Assembly: GCA_013812985.1 (NCBI GenBank)
Contig: JACCSN010000129.1
Coordinates: 1 to 6,007 of the forward strand
DNA: 6,007 nucleotides
Source of the DNA: Hyphomicrobiales bacterium
GTDB lineage: Bacteria > Pseudomonadota > Alphaproteobacteria > Rhizobiales > Afifellaceae
Direction: 5' to 3'
The notes below the pieces were generated by a model that ran no database searches, was not told the DNA's origin, and saw only the letters and a program-made list of their open reading frames with translations. The position numbers were made by a program, and so were the translations under genes. Within the stretch, counting starts at the first letter, position 1. Every line of letters starts with the position of its first letter. Below are positions 1-6,007 of the stretch, piece by piece.

Positions 1-2
1 TG

Positions 3-935
3 CTCAATCTCAGCGGCATGAACGAGTATTCGCGACTGCGGCAGGAGTGGGGCGAGGCGCCATGGCTCCACCTCGGCGGCCATATTGAGTGGGATGCCAG
101 CGATGGCGGTCCGCGTTGGCTGCGCGAAAAGGTCGATCGCCTGCGCGGCTGGGGATACGCGGCCGAGCTCCTCCCGGTGCGCGAGATGCGGGCGCTGGAG
201 CCAGAGATGGTGGCGCCCGCGGCCATCGAGGAGGTTGCCTACTACCCCGCCGAGGGCTACCTCGACCCGGTGCTCCTCGTCGCGCATCTGCTCGGCGCCG
301 CCCGTGTCGCCGGAGCCGAGGTGCGCCCCCAGACACCGGTCGCCTCCCTGATTGAGGAGCGCGGCCGCGTCGTCGGCGTCGAAACGGCCCGCGGCGAGCG
401 CCTCACCGCCGATATCGTGGTGAGCTGTGCCGGTCGCTGGACCGACGATCTGACGCGGACAGTCGGGATCGCGCTGCCCCTGGCGCCGACCGTCGGCATG
501 ATCGCGATCTCCGCCCCAGCGGCGGTGCGGTTGCGGTCGGTTCATCATGACGAGGGGATGAACATCCGGGCGGACGGCGCCGGTCGGATCGTCATGCGCC
601 ACGCTGATTTCGATGCGCGGGTGGATCCGGGCGAGGCGGTCGCCCCCGTCCTCCTCAACGAGCTGCGTGATCGCGTCGCCGCCGTGCTGCCCGGTCTCGC
701 CGGGATTCCCGTCGAAGCGGCGCGGGTCTCGATTCGCCCGATCCCCGGCGATGAGCACTCCGTCGTCGGTCCCGCGCCGGGGCTGGATGGCCTCTACCTG
801 ATCGTCACCCACAGTGGCGTCACCCTCGGCGCCCTGCTCGGTCGCCTCGTCAGCAACGAGATTCTCGACGGTGCGGTCGATTCCCGGCTCGCCCCGTTCC
901 GCCCCGAGCGCCTGCTTGCATCAGCCCTCGCCTAG
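3..935 (+). CDS. DAO-family FAD-dependent oxidoreductase, 5'-truncated
   Basis: This is the C-terminal part of a flavoprotein of the D-amino-acid/sarcosine/glycine oxidase-like DAO family, which oxidises an amine or amino acid with FAD. The exact substrate cannot be read from the sequence. The frame is open to the window edge, so the ATG at 18 is probably internal. The N-terminal GxGxxG dinucleotide-binding motif expected in this family is absent, which means it lies outside the window. Numbering from the ATG at 18, residues 136-145 (SCAGRWTDDL) match the family's 'N/SAAGxW' FAD-contact segment. R240-P241 opens the C-terminal RPxxxD-like motif (RPIPGDEHSVVG). Residues 258-282 (GLYLIVTHSGVTLG, then ALLGRL) form the closing FAD-binding segment just before the end. 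The stop at 933-935 is followed 36 bases later by a hairpin, so the transcript probably ends there. The family call is firm and the substrate is unknown. Confidence 0.88.
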   Translation, partial: LNLSGMNEYSRLRQEWGEAPWLHLGGHIEWDASDGGPRWLREKVDRLRGWGYAAELLPVREMRALEPEMVAPAAIEEVAYYPAEGYLDPVLLVAHLLGAARVAGAEVRPQTPVASLIEERGRVVGVETARGERLTADIVVSCAGRWTDDLTRTVGIALPLAPTVGMIAISAPAAVRLRSVHHDEGMNIRADGAGRIVMRHADFDARVDPGEAVAPVLLNELRDRVAAVLPGLAGIPVEAARVSIRPIPGDEHSVVGPAPGLDGLYLIVTHSGVTLGALLGRLVSNEILDGAVDSRLAPFRPERLLASALA

Positions 936-971
936 CGTCGCGTTGCCAGCGCGCGGCGTCCGGCGATCCGG

Positions 972-999
972 CATCGCTGCTGGCCGGCCAGCGGCGATG
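972..999 (+). terminator. Hairpin terminator after the oxidoreductase (no T-run)
   Basis: Bases 972-983 (CATCGCTGCTGG) pair with 988-999 (CCAGCGGCGATG) over 12 positions, with one T-G wobble and a CCGG loop. It lies 36 bases after the oxidoreductase stop codon. No T-tract follows on either strand, so it would be a stem-only terminator or a 3'-end-stabilising structure. The structure is seen directly; the function is inferred from its place. Confidence 0.6.
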
Positions 1000-1049
1000 A
1001 CAGGCGGGTGAGCGATGCGCTCGCACCACGCGGCCCCACCAGGAATCGC

Positions 1050-1247
1050 CGAAGCGCATTTTTCGTTCACAGGTAGACCTTGTCGTCGCGGAGGTCGGTC
1101 AGCGTCACTGCCTTCGCGGCGAACGGCCCCCGCACGATTGGGAAAACCACCGGGCAAAGGCGCGGAGGTCGGCGGCGTGGCCGTGGGCCGTCGCCAGCTA
1201 TGCCTCCGGCAGCGCGGGTCGACCAGACACTCGTCGATCTCTAGTGG
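1050..1247 (-). pseudogene. Degenerate tyrosine recombinase (integrase) N-terminal fragment
   Basis: Read on the minus strand, pieces from all three frames join into one sequence that resembles the SAM-like core-binding (N-terminal) domain of XerC/D-type tyrosine recombinases. The pieces are 1247-1194 (PLEIDECLVDPRCRRHSW), 1194-1126 (containing ATAHGHAADLRAFARWF), 1126-1070 (PFAAKAVTLTDLRDDKVYL, then a TGA) and 1070-1050 (VNEKCAS). The order matches the family pattern 'S-x-T-x-x-x-Y-x-x-DLRxFxxW ... PLxxVTxxDLRxYxxYL-VNxRxxS'. Three single-base shifts are needed to join them. The catalytic domain with its R-H-R-Y residues is not present downstream, since the fragment runs into the hairpin and the oxidoreductase 3' end. 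It is therefore a decayed remnant and not a working gene. The match is judged by eye from family knowledge, so chance resemblance remains possible. Confidence 0.5.
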
Positions 1248-1263
1248 TTGCTCTTGGGTCGTA

Positions 1264-1308
1264 ATCGGCGATCGGGGTACTCTATCGACCGAATATCGAT
1301 TACCATCG
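1264..1308. repeat. Cluster of ATCG motifs with two TATCGA repeats one helical turn apart
   Basis: ATCG occurs at 1264, 1271, 1284, 1295 and 1305, and TATCGA occurs at 1283 and 1294, exactly 11 bases apart; 1295-1300 is the palindrome ATCGAT. The stretch is poorer in G/C than its surroundings and sits 115-160 bases upstream of the regulator start. Helical phasing is typical of regulator binding sites, but no known operator consensus is recognised. Confidence 0.25.
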
Positions 1309-1344
1309 TCTCTCGTCACGGAAGACACGATTCAGGGCACCGCG

Positions 1345-1373
1345 TTGACGGGGTGCGGGCGCGGTGCTATCCG
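1345..1373 (+). promoter_or_regulatory. Candidate sigma-70-type promoter for the LuxR-family regulator
   Basis: TTGACG at 1345-1350 differs by one base from the consensus -35 box. After a 17-base spacer comes TATCCG at 1368-1373, a weak -10 box preceded by TG at 1365-1366, which makes an extended -10. Transcription would start near 1380, giving a leader of about 40 bases that begins with a 5-bp hairpin (TCCCC-GGC-GGGGA, 1374-1386). The boxes are visible, but activity is inferred. An alternative is TTGGGT (1254-1259) with TACTCT (1278-1283) at 18-base spacing. Confidence 0.4.
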
Positions 1374-1410
1374 TCCCCGGCGGGGATCTGAGCGGAGGAT
1401 AAGCTGAGCG

Positions 1411-1417
1411 AGGAAGG
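1411..1417 (+). promoter_or_regulatory. Ribosome binding site fixing the regulator start
   Basis: AGGAAGG lies 5 bases before the ATG at 1423. An in-frame TGA at 1405-1407 rules out any earlier start, so the ATG at 1423 is the only reasonable choice for the full-length protein. Confidence 0.7.
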
Positions 1418-1422
1418 CGCGC

Positions 1423-4398
1423 ATGCCGATCTCGTCGTCACAGGTTTGCCCCGTCCTCGTCGATCGGGAGGTCGAACTCGCTGCACTGGACAGCCTCCTG
1501 GGGGAGGCGTCAGCCGGCCGTAGCCGGCTTGCCGTACTCGCTGGCGAGGCCGGCGCCGGCAAGAGCCGGCTGGTGCGCGAGGTGGTCCCCCACGCCACCG
1601 CACGCGGATTCCAACTTCTGGCGGGCGGCTGCCTGGAGCGGGACCGCGACTATCCATTCGCCCCGGTCGTCGACGCGCTGCGGCAACGCCTCATGGCGAC
1701 ACCGACGGCGCCGCATGCGATCCTGGGTCCGCAGCGTGAGGTCCTGGCGGAGCTGCTCCCCGAGCTGCGCACCCACGCCGCGCCAAGCGGACCAGAGCCT
1801 CCCCTTCCACCCGAGCACGGCAAGCGGCGCCTGTTCGAGGCGATCGCCGCCCTGCTCGCTCGGCTCGCGGACCGACAGCCGCTGTTGGTGGTGCTGGAGG
1901 ATCTCCACTGGGCCGATGCGACGAGCTTGGAACTCCTAGAGGTGCTACCACGTCGGTTGGCCTCGGCGCGCCTGCTCATCCTTGGCACCGCCCGGGCCGA
2001 CGAGCCGAACCCTGACCTGCGCCGCTGCTTGGCGACGCTCCGGCGAGCACGCGCCCTGGTCGAGCTCTCAGTCGAACCGCTCGGCGAAGCGGGCGTCGGC
2101 CGCATGCTCGAGGCTCTGCTCGGGATGCCGCCGGCGCCGTCGCTCGTCGCCGCGGTCCACACTCGGACCGACGGTAACCCCTTCTTCGTTGAGGAACTCC
2201 TCGCAACGGTTCCCGCCCAGGCCAGGGACGAGTGGCTCCTCGGCGAGCCGACGGTCCCGCAGAGCGTGCAGGACACCATCCTTCGACGCGCCGCCGGGCT
2301 CGCGACGGTCGTCCAAAGGGTTGTCGACCTGGCGTCGGTCGCCGGTCAGCGGATCGACTTCGAGCTGCTCCTGGCCGCATCCGGACTGCCGCCCGAGGAG
2401 TTGCTCGCCGCGCTGCGAGTCCTCGTCGGCCGACAACTCCTCGTCGAAGAACGATCGCCGGACCGGATCCGGTTGGCCTTCCGTCACGCGCTGACGCGCG
2501 ACGCGCTGCTCGCCCGCCTCCTAACACCGGAGCGCCGAGCGCTACACCGCGTCGTTGGCGAGGCGCTGGAACGGGCGGCTTCCCCGGGTCAGACGTCCGC
2601 CGACGCCGGCGAACTTGGCTACCACTTCCACGCGGCCGGGATTTGGGACAAGGCGTTGGCCTACGCGGCGCGGGCCGGCGACACGGCGTGGCGCGTGCAC
2701 GCGACCGTCGAAGCGCTGACCCACGACCGGCGGGCCCTCGACGCGGCGCTGGCTCTCGACGACCTGCGGGCGGTCGAGCTCCACCGCCGATGCGGCCAAG
2801 CCTTTTCCATGCTCGGGGCGTTCGACGCCGCGCGGGAGCACCTCGAAGCGGCGCGCGCGCTGGCGCGACTGCGTCGTCTCGCCAGCGCCGAGCAAGCGGC
2901 GCTCCACGACCTGGCCGGGCTATACGCCAGTCGCAACTACTCTGTCGCTCGTGGCCTGGCCGAAGAGGCGCTGGCGCTGGCGCGAACCGGACCCGACCGC
3001 CGGAGGGAAGCCCTCGCGCTCAATCGGTTGGGGAACGTGCTCACCAACCTCCGTCGCTTCGACGAAGGTCGGGCATTACATGAGGACGCGCTGCGCTGCT
3101 TAGACGCCCTGGGAGACCGGTGGGGGACTGCCGACAGCTGGGACCTAATCGGCATGGCCCGTTACCTGGCCGGAGAGGTACCGGAGGCGAGGGAGGCCTT
3201 CGGTCGGGCCGCTGCAATGTTCGCCGACCTCGGCGATACCGAACGGGTCGCATCCGCGCTGACCAGCCGGGGCCTCTACCTAGCCGTATTGGACGGGCCC
3301 TGCGCGGTCGACGCGCCGCCTGCCGCTTATCGAGCCGATGCCGCCGAGGGACTGCGGCTCTGCCGGCAGATCGCCTGGCGGGCTGGTGAGGCCTACGCAC
3401 TGGTGGCGATGGCCTCTGCGGATGTGGGCGAGGGACGGTACGGGGAGGCTCAACGGCACGGCGAGCTGGCGCTGGCCATCGCGGAGGAGATCGGCCATGA
3501 CCAGTGGCAGGTGATCGCCTTACTGACCCTCGGCATCCTTGACGCCGATCTACTCGACACGGCCGGTGCGCTGGCGCGGTTCGAGCGGGCGCGCGGCATC
3601 GCTCTTGCCGCGGGAGCCGCGCAATGGCTGGAGCGACTCGACGCCTGGATCGCATGCTGCCGCCAGCGGGCCGGCGAGGCTGATGTGCCGTTGGCGACCG
3701 TGCCTCATGACGTCCCGCCAGCGTTCCGGCCGGCGTCAATCGGCCAGCGACGGGCGCTCGTTGCCCTCGCCGAGAGGGAACTTGCGGCCGGCCGACCAGA
3801 CCAAGCCCTGGCGTGCGCCGATCGCTTGCTGCTCGGGGCCACGGGTCCTCGGCCGGCGGGGGCGATCCTGCTGCGTGGCGCTGCCCTGGCCGCCCTGGAT
3901 CGCATGGTCGAGGCTGATGCGGCGTACCTCGATGCCCGGCGACTGGCGGTCGACGTCGGTCCGCGCTCGGTGCTCTGGCGAGTGGCGGCAGCGCGGGCCC
4001 GGCTCTGGCGCGGCCACGACCAAGCCGTGGCAGAGCACGAAGCCGCGACCGCCCGAGCGGAGATCGCGGCCCTGGCCGAGGCGGTACCGGACGAGGCACG
4101 CCGTGCCCTCTTCCTGCGGGCGCCCGAGGTCCGTCCCTGGGTAGCTCCCGCTGGGCGCCGTCGCACCGCCGACGCCTCCGGCCGAGGCGGGCTGACGCCG
4201 CGCGAGCGTGAGGTTGCGGCGTGCGTCACCCAAGGGTTGAGCAACAAGGAGATTGCCCGAGAGCTGGGTGTCGCCGAGAAGACGATCGAGATGCACGTCG
4301 GCAGCTGCCTGGGGAAGCTCGGCTTCGCCTCGCGGGCGCAGCTTGCCGCCTGGGCCGTGGCCGAGGGCTTGATCCTACCACCGCAACCCCAGGGGTGA
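1423..4398 (+). CDS. LAL-type LuxR family transcriptional regulator (ATPase, TPR-like, HTH)
   Basis: This is a 991-residue cytoplasmic transcription regulator of the large ATP-binding LuxR (LAL, MalT-like) class, which is generally thought to couple ATP and ligand sensing to promoter activation. The N-terminal AAA-type ATPase has Walker A GEAGAGKS (41-48), Walker [13 protein letters not shown] (154-165) with E159/D160, a sensor-1-like segment [11 protein letters not shown] (184-194) and the family-typical [10 protein letters not shown] (251-260). From about 395 to 900 the sequence is rich in Ala, Leu and Arg and TPR-like; the clearest repeats are near 395-440, 533-605 and 658-710. Residues 924-983 are a LuxR/GerE helix-turn-helix that begins LTPREREV, continues with [18 protein letters not shown] and ends near [10 protein letters not shown]. 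The length is normal for the class and no key ATPase residue is missing. The inducer and target promoters are unknown. The methyltransferase 92 bases downstream on the same strand is the obvious candidate target or operon partner. Confidence 0.93.
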   Translation: MPISSSQVCPVLVDREVELAALDSLLGEASAGRSRLAVLAGEAGAGKSRLVREVVPHATARGFQLLAGGCLERDRDYPFAPVVDALRQRLMATPTAPHAILGPQREVLAELLPELRTHAAPSGPEPPLPPEHGKRRLFEAIAALLARLADRQPLLVVLEDLHWADATSLELLEVLPRRLASARLLILGTARADEPNPDLRRCLATLRRARALVELSVEPLGEAGVGRMLEALLGMPPAPSLVAAVHTRTDGNPFFVEELLATVPAQARDEWLLGEPTVPQSVQDTILRRAAGLATVVQRVVDLASVAGQRIDFELLLAASGLPPEELLAALRVLVGRQLLVEERSPDRIRLAFRHALTRDALLARLLTPERRALHRVVGEALERAASPGQTSADAGELGYHFHAAGIWDKALAYAARAGDTAWRVHATVEALTHDRRALDAALALDDLRAVELHRRCGQAFSMLGAFDAAREHLEAARALARLRRLASAEQAALHDLAGLYASRNYSVARGLAEEALALARTGPDRRREALALNRLGNVLTNLRRFDEGRALHEDALRCLDALGDRWGTADSWDLIGMARYLAGEVPEAREAFGRAAAMFADLGDTERVASALTSRGLYLAVLDGPCAVDAPPAAYRADAAEGLRLCRQIAWRAGEAYALVAMASADVGEGRYGEAQRHGELALAIAEEIGHDQWQVIALLTLGILDADLLDTAGALARFERARGIALAAGAAQWLERLDAWIACCRQRAGEADVPLATVPHDVPPAFRPASIGQRRALVALAERELAAGRPDQALACADRLLLGATGPRPAGAILLRGAALAALDRMVEADAAYLDARRLAVDVGPRSVLWRVAAARARLWRGHDQAVAEHEAATARAEIAALAEAVPDEARRALFLRAPEVRPWVAPAGRRRTADASGRGGLTPREREVAACVTQGLSNKEIARELGVAEKTIEMHVGSCLGKLGFASRAQLAAWAVAEGLILPPQPQG

Positions 4399-4473
4399 TC
4401 CAGGGATAATTCTGGCCGTCACCTAGGGATTTCCCCGATGTTAGGCCGGGTGCTCCGACGTAGGCTGGTTGCG

Positions 4474-4481
4474 AAAGGAGG
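4474..4481 (+). promoter_or_regulatory. Strong ribosome binding site deciding the methyltransferase start
   Basis: AAAGGAGG is a near-perfect anti-16S match. It ends 9 bases before the ATG at 4491 but only 3 bases before an in-frame GTG at 4485. The spacing favours the ATG, which removes two residues from the longest reading. Confidence 0.75.
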
Positions 4482-4490
4482 AACGTGACC

Positions 4491-5354
4491 ATGGCAACGC
4501 AAGCCCCGACGTTCGATCCCGTTCGGTACAAGGAGACGACACGCGAGCAATGGCAATCCGCCGCCGACGCCTGGCACCGGTGGACGCCGGCGATCCAGGC
4601 TTGGCTCGGCCCTGCGACGGAGCTCATGCTCGACCTGGCGGGGGTCGGCCCCGGCAGTCGCGTCCTTGATGTCGCGGCCGGCGCAGGCGAGCCGGCGATC
4701 ACCGCCGCCAAGCGCGTCGGTCCGACCGGCTCGGTCCTGGCGACCGACATCTCCTCGAACCTCCTCGAGTACGCGAAGCAGGCCGCGCGGGAGCAGGGGG
4801 TAACAAACTTCGAGACTCGCGTGATGGACGGCGAGCACCTGGACCTGGCCGACGGCGTATTCGACGCGGTCCTCTCCCGCGTCGGCCTCATCTACTTCCC
4901 GGACCAGCAGCGCGCGCTCGCGGAGATCCGGCGCGTCCTCAAGCCAGGCGGGCATGTCGCGGCGATGGTCTACTCGACCGCCGAGAACAACCGCTTCTTC
5001 TCAATCCCGGTCGGGATCATCCGGCGGCGCGCGCAACTGCCGCCGCCGCTACCGGGGCAACCAGGTCCGTTCAGTCTCGGCGGCGCCGGGGTGCTGGAGG
5101 AGGCCTACCGCCGCGCGGGCTTCCGCGAGGTCGAGACGCGGACGATCGCGGCACCGGTGCGGATGTCCTCGACGGCCGAGTGCGTGCGGTTCGAGCGGGA
5201 CTCGTTCGGCGCCCTCCACCAGATGATGAGCGGGCTCTCCGACGTTGAGCAGGCCGAGACTTGGGCCGAGATCGAGCGCGATCTGCGTCAGTTCGAGGGA
5301 CCGAACGGTTTCGAAGGTCCCTGCGAGATGATCGTCGGGGTCGGCGTTAGGTAG
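4491..5354 (+). CDS. Class I SAM-dependent methyltransferase (UbiE-like fold)
   Basis: This 287-residue soluble enzyme should transfer a methyl group from S-adenosylmethionine to an unidentified acceptor. Motif I is VLDVAAGAGEPA (58-69), followed by the acidic residue that binds the ribose (D86, in LATDIS). D113 in VMDGEHLDL is the adenine-side loop, FDAVLSRVGLIYFPD (124-138) is the post-strand-4 segment, and EIRRVLKPGG (145-154) is the classic post-motif III. These are the hallmarks of Methyltransf_11/25-type and UbiE-like enzymes. The N-terminal part (about 1-45, rich in Trp: WQSAADAWHRW) forms a cap typical of small-molecule methyltransferases. A specific role such as quinone or sterol methylation cannot be assigned. 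It lies 92 bases after the LAL regulator on the same strand and is followed by a strong hairpin, so it may be co-transcribed with the regulator or controlled by it. Confidence 0.9.
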   Translation: MATQAPTFDPVRYKETTREQWQSAADAWHRWTPAIQAWLGPATELMLDLAGVGPGSRVLDVAAGAGEPAITAAKRVGPTGSVLATDISSNLLEYAKQAAREQGVTNFETRVMDGEHLDLADGVFDAVLSRVGLIYFPDQQRALAEIRRVLKPGGHVAAMVYSTAENNRFFSIPVGIIRRRAQLPPPLPGQPGPFSLGGAGVLEEAYRRAGFREVETRTIAAPVRMSSTAECVRFERDSFGALHQMMSGLSDVEQAETWAEIERDLRQFEGPNGFEGPCEMIVGVGVR

Positions 5355-5396
5355 GTTCGCACCACGCGATTTGCCACCCACAGCACTGACGGAGGG

Positions 5397-5432
5397 ACAT
5401 GGGCCCGGGGAGTTGCCTCCCCGGGCCCGTGT
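5397..5432 (+). terminator. Strong hairpin terminator after the methyltransferase (no T-run)
   Basis: Bases 5397-5412 (ACATGGGCCCGGGGAG) pair with 5417-5432 (CTCCCCGGGCCCGTGT) along 16 positions with one T-G wobble and a TTGC loop. The stem is very GC-rich and lies 42 bases after the stop codon. There is no T-tract on either side, as with the hairpin at 972-999. It could act on transcripts from either direction. Confidence 0.78.
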
Positions 5433-5448
5433 GGCGTTCAGCATGGGA

Positions 5449-5496
5449 TGCCGCTTACCGCTGAAGACCAGGTGCCGCTTACTACTGAAAATGACA
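5449..5496. repeat. Two imperfect 24-bp tandem repeats, possible IS21-like element end
   Basis: TGCCGCTTACCGCTGAAGAC (5449-5468) and TGCCGCTTACTACTGAAAAT (5473-5492) share 10 leading bases and the CTGAA core with a period of 24. Read on the minus strand, the outer edge begins TGTCATTTTCAGTAG at 5496. This resembles the TGT-starting termini of IS21-family elements, which carry repeated transposase binding sites near their ends. No transposase or second end is visible, so this would be a leftover terminus. The repeat is certain and the IS identity is a weak inference. Confidence 0.4.
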
Positions 5497-5714
5497 TTAC
5501 GAGCCAGCATAGGGCTGACACCTGCAACGAACCTGGCTAGAACCCATCACTCCAACGCCGACAAGCGTCGCCCCGGCTGATCGGTCCACGTGACAGCGCC
5601 GTCTCGCTCCCGGCGACCGGGGCTGAGGTCGTCGTTTTCATCCCCGGCGGCATCTGGCTCCATGACGGAAGATCGCTTCCCGCGGCGAGCGGCTGCGGTA
5701 CACTTGTTCGCCTG

Positions 5715-6007
5715 ATGACGCTTCGTCCTCTCCGCCTGGCCCACCTGGCGGACACACACCTTGGCTACCATGCGCTGCACCGGGTCGATCCTGAGACCGG
5801 GCGGAACCAACGCGCGGTCGATGTGGAGCGTGCCTTCGCGGCGGCAATCGACCAGATCCTGGAGGGCGAGGTCGATCTCGTCATCCACGCCGGTGATGTC
5901 TTCCATCACACCCGGCCATCCTGGTCGGCGCTCCAATGTTTCGTCCGCCAGATGCGGCGGATCGAGGATGCCGGCATCCCCTGCCTCGTCATCGGCGGCA
6001 ACCACGA
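5715..6007 (+). CDS. sbcD: SbcD/Mre11-like metallophosphoesterase, 3'-truncated
   Basis: This is the N-terminal 97 residues of a calcineurin-like metallophosphoesterase of the SbcD/Mre11 type, the nuclease subunit that with SbcC trims DNA ends and hairpins during repair. The first metal motif is LADTHLGY with D13 and H15, the second is HAGDVFHH with G60-D61, and the third, GGNH at 94-97 continuing into a probable Asp, lies at the window edge. The N-terminus 'RLAHLADTHLG' just after the ATG is typical for the family, which supports the start at 5715. No strong Shine-Dalgarno sequence precedes it, so translation may be weak or near-leaderless. The C-terminal capping domain and any following sbcC lie outside the window. 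Another metallophosphoesterase of the YhaO type is the main alternative. Confidence 0.82.
   Translation, partial: MTLRPLRLAHLADTHLGYHALHRVDPETGRNQRAVDVERAFAAAIDQILEGEVDLVIHAGDVFHHTRPSWSALQCFVRQMRRIEDAGIPCLVIGGNH

Larger units (their letters stand above)
936..1422. other. Intergenic region without an intact gene
   Basis: This 487-base gap separates the oxidoreductase from the LuxR-type regulator. Open frames exist on both strands, but none has family-like sequence along its whole length. From left to right it holds a hairpin (972-999), a frameshifted recombinase-like fragment on the minus strand (about 1050-1247), an ATCG-rich stretch of lower GC content (1264-1308), a candidate promoter (1345-1373), a small 5-bp hairpin (1374-1386) near the predicted transcript start, and the ribosome binding site of the regulator. 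Confidence 0.7.
5355..5714. other. Intergenic region between the methyltransferase and the SbcD-like gene
   Basis: No convincing gene is seen in these 360 bases. The left part holds the methyltransferase terminator (5397-5432) and an imperfect tandem repeat (5449-5496). The SbcD-like frame is open back to a stop at 5535-5537 but has no ATG or GTG before 5715. A minus-strand frame over 5537-5755 overlaps the start of that gene and shows no recognisable domain. TACACT at 5699-5704 could be a weak -10 box for the SbcD-like gene, but no good -35 partner is visible. Confidence 0.5.

Noticed and set aside
921..1328. A 135-codon minus-strand open frame in the first gap
   Set aside because: It overlaps the oxidoreductase end, and only pieces of it look protein-like. 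The resemblance continues in other frames, so it is better explained as a frameshifted remnant.
1015..1407. A 130-codon plus-strand open frame just before the regulator
   Set aside because: It has low-complexity Arg/Gly/Ser composition and no recognisable domain, and it spans the candidate promoter and the recombinase remnant.
3041..4099. A 352-codon minus-strand open frame inside the regulator gene
   Set aside because: It is very rich in Arg and Pro, as expected for the antisense of a GC-rich gene, and lies wholly within the well-supported LAL regulator.
4405..4410. GATAAT as a -10 box for a separate methyltransferase promoter
   Set aside because: It matches 5 of 6 consensus bases, but no -35 box is found 16-18 bases upstream. 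It remains possible but is not supported enough to list.
4426..4437. Small GGGATTTCCCC-type dyad in the gap after the regulator as a terminator
   Set aside because: The stem is only 3-4 bp, which is too weak to support a terminator between the regulator and the methyltransferase.
5609..5621. CCCGG-CGA-CCGGG hairpin before the SbcD-like gene
   Set aside because: A 5-bp stem is common by chance in GC-rich DNA, and nothing around it suggests a function.
5547..6005. A 152-codon minus-strand open frame at the right edge
   Set aside because: It is antisense to the SbcD-like gene, whose metal-binding motifs are clear on the plus strand.

Overview
The window is GC-rich bacterial DNA with dense genes and strong G/C preference at third codon positions. 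The protein styles (a long LuxR-type ATPase regulator, a UbiE-like methyltransferase, an SbcD-like nuclease, a DAO-type oxidase) and the hairpin terminators without a T-run would fit a Chloroflexota/Thermomicrobia-like or actinobacterial genome. This placement is an impression from style, because no rRNA or other phylogenetic marker is present.

Layout, left to right. (1) The C-terminal three quarters of a DAO-family FAD-dependent oxidoreductase enters from the left edge and ends at 935. A 12-bp hairpin (972-999) follows it. (2) A gap of about 490 bp (936-1422) has no intact gene. Its minus strand carries what reads as a frameshifted remnant of the N-terminal core-binding domain of a tyrosine recombinase (about 1050-1247). 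Its right part holds a cluster of ATCG motifs and a candidate promoter for the next gene. (3) A 991-residue LAL-type (large ATP-binding LuxR family) regulator, 1423-4398, has a Walker A/B ATPase, TPR-like repeats and a C-terminal LuxR helix-turn-helix. (4) After 92 bp, on the same strand, comes a 287-residue class I SAM-dependent methyltransferase (4491-5354) with a strong ribosome binding site, then a 16-bp hairpin terminator (5397-5432). (5) A second gap (5355-5714) contains a 24-bp-period imperfect tandem repeat whose outer end resembles a terminus of an IS21-type element. (6) The first 97 codons of an SbcD/Mre11-like metallophosphoesterase run off the right edge.

The regulator and the methyltransferase look like a small unit between two strong hairpins, with traces of mobile DNA on each side. 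A reasonable but untested inference is that this pair is accessory cargo inserted beside a DNA-repair locus. I see no CRISPR array, tRNA, rRNA or clearly new multi-gene system. The least expected item is the decayed recombinase fragment.
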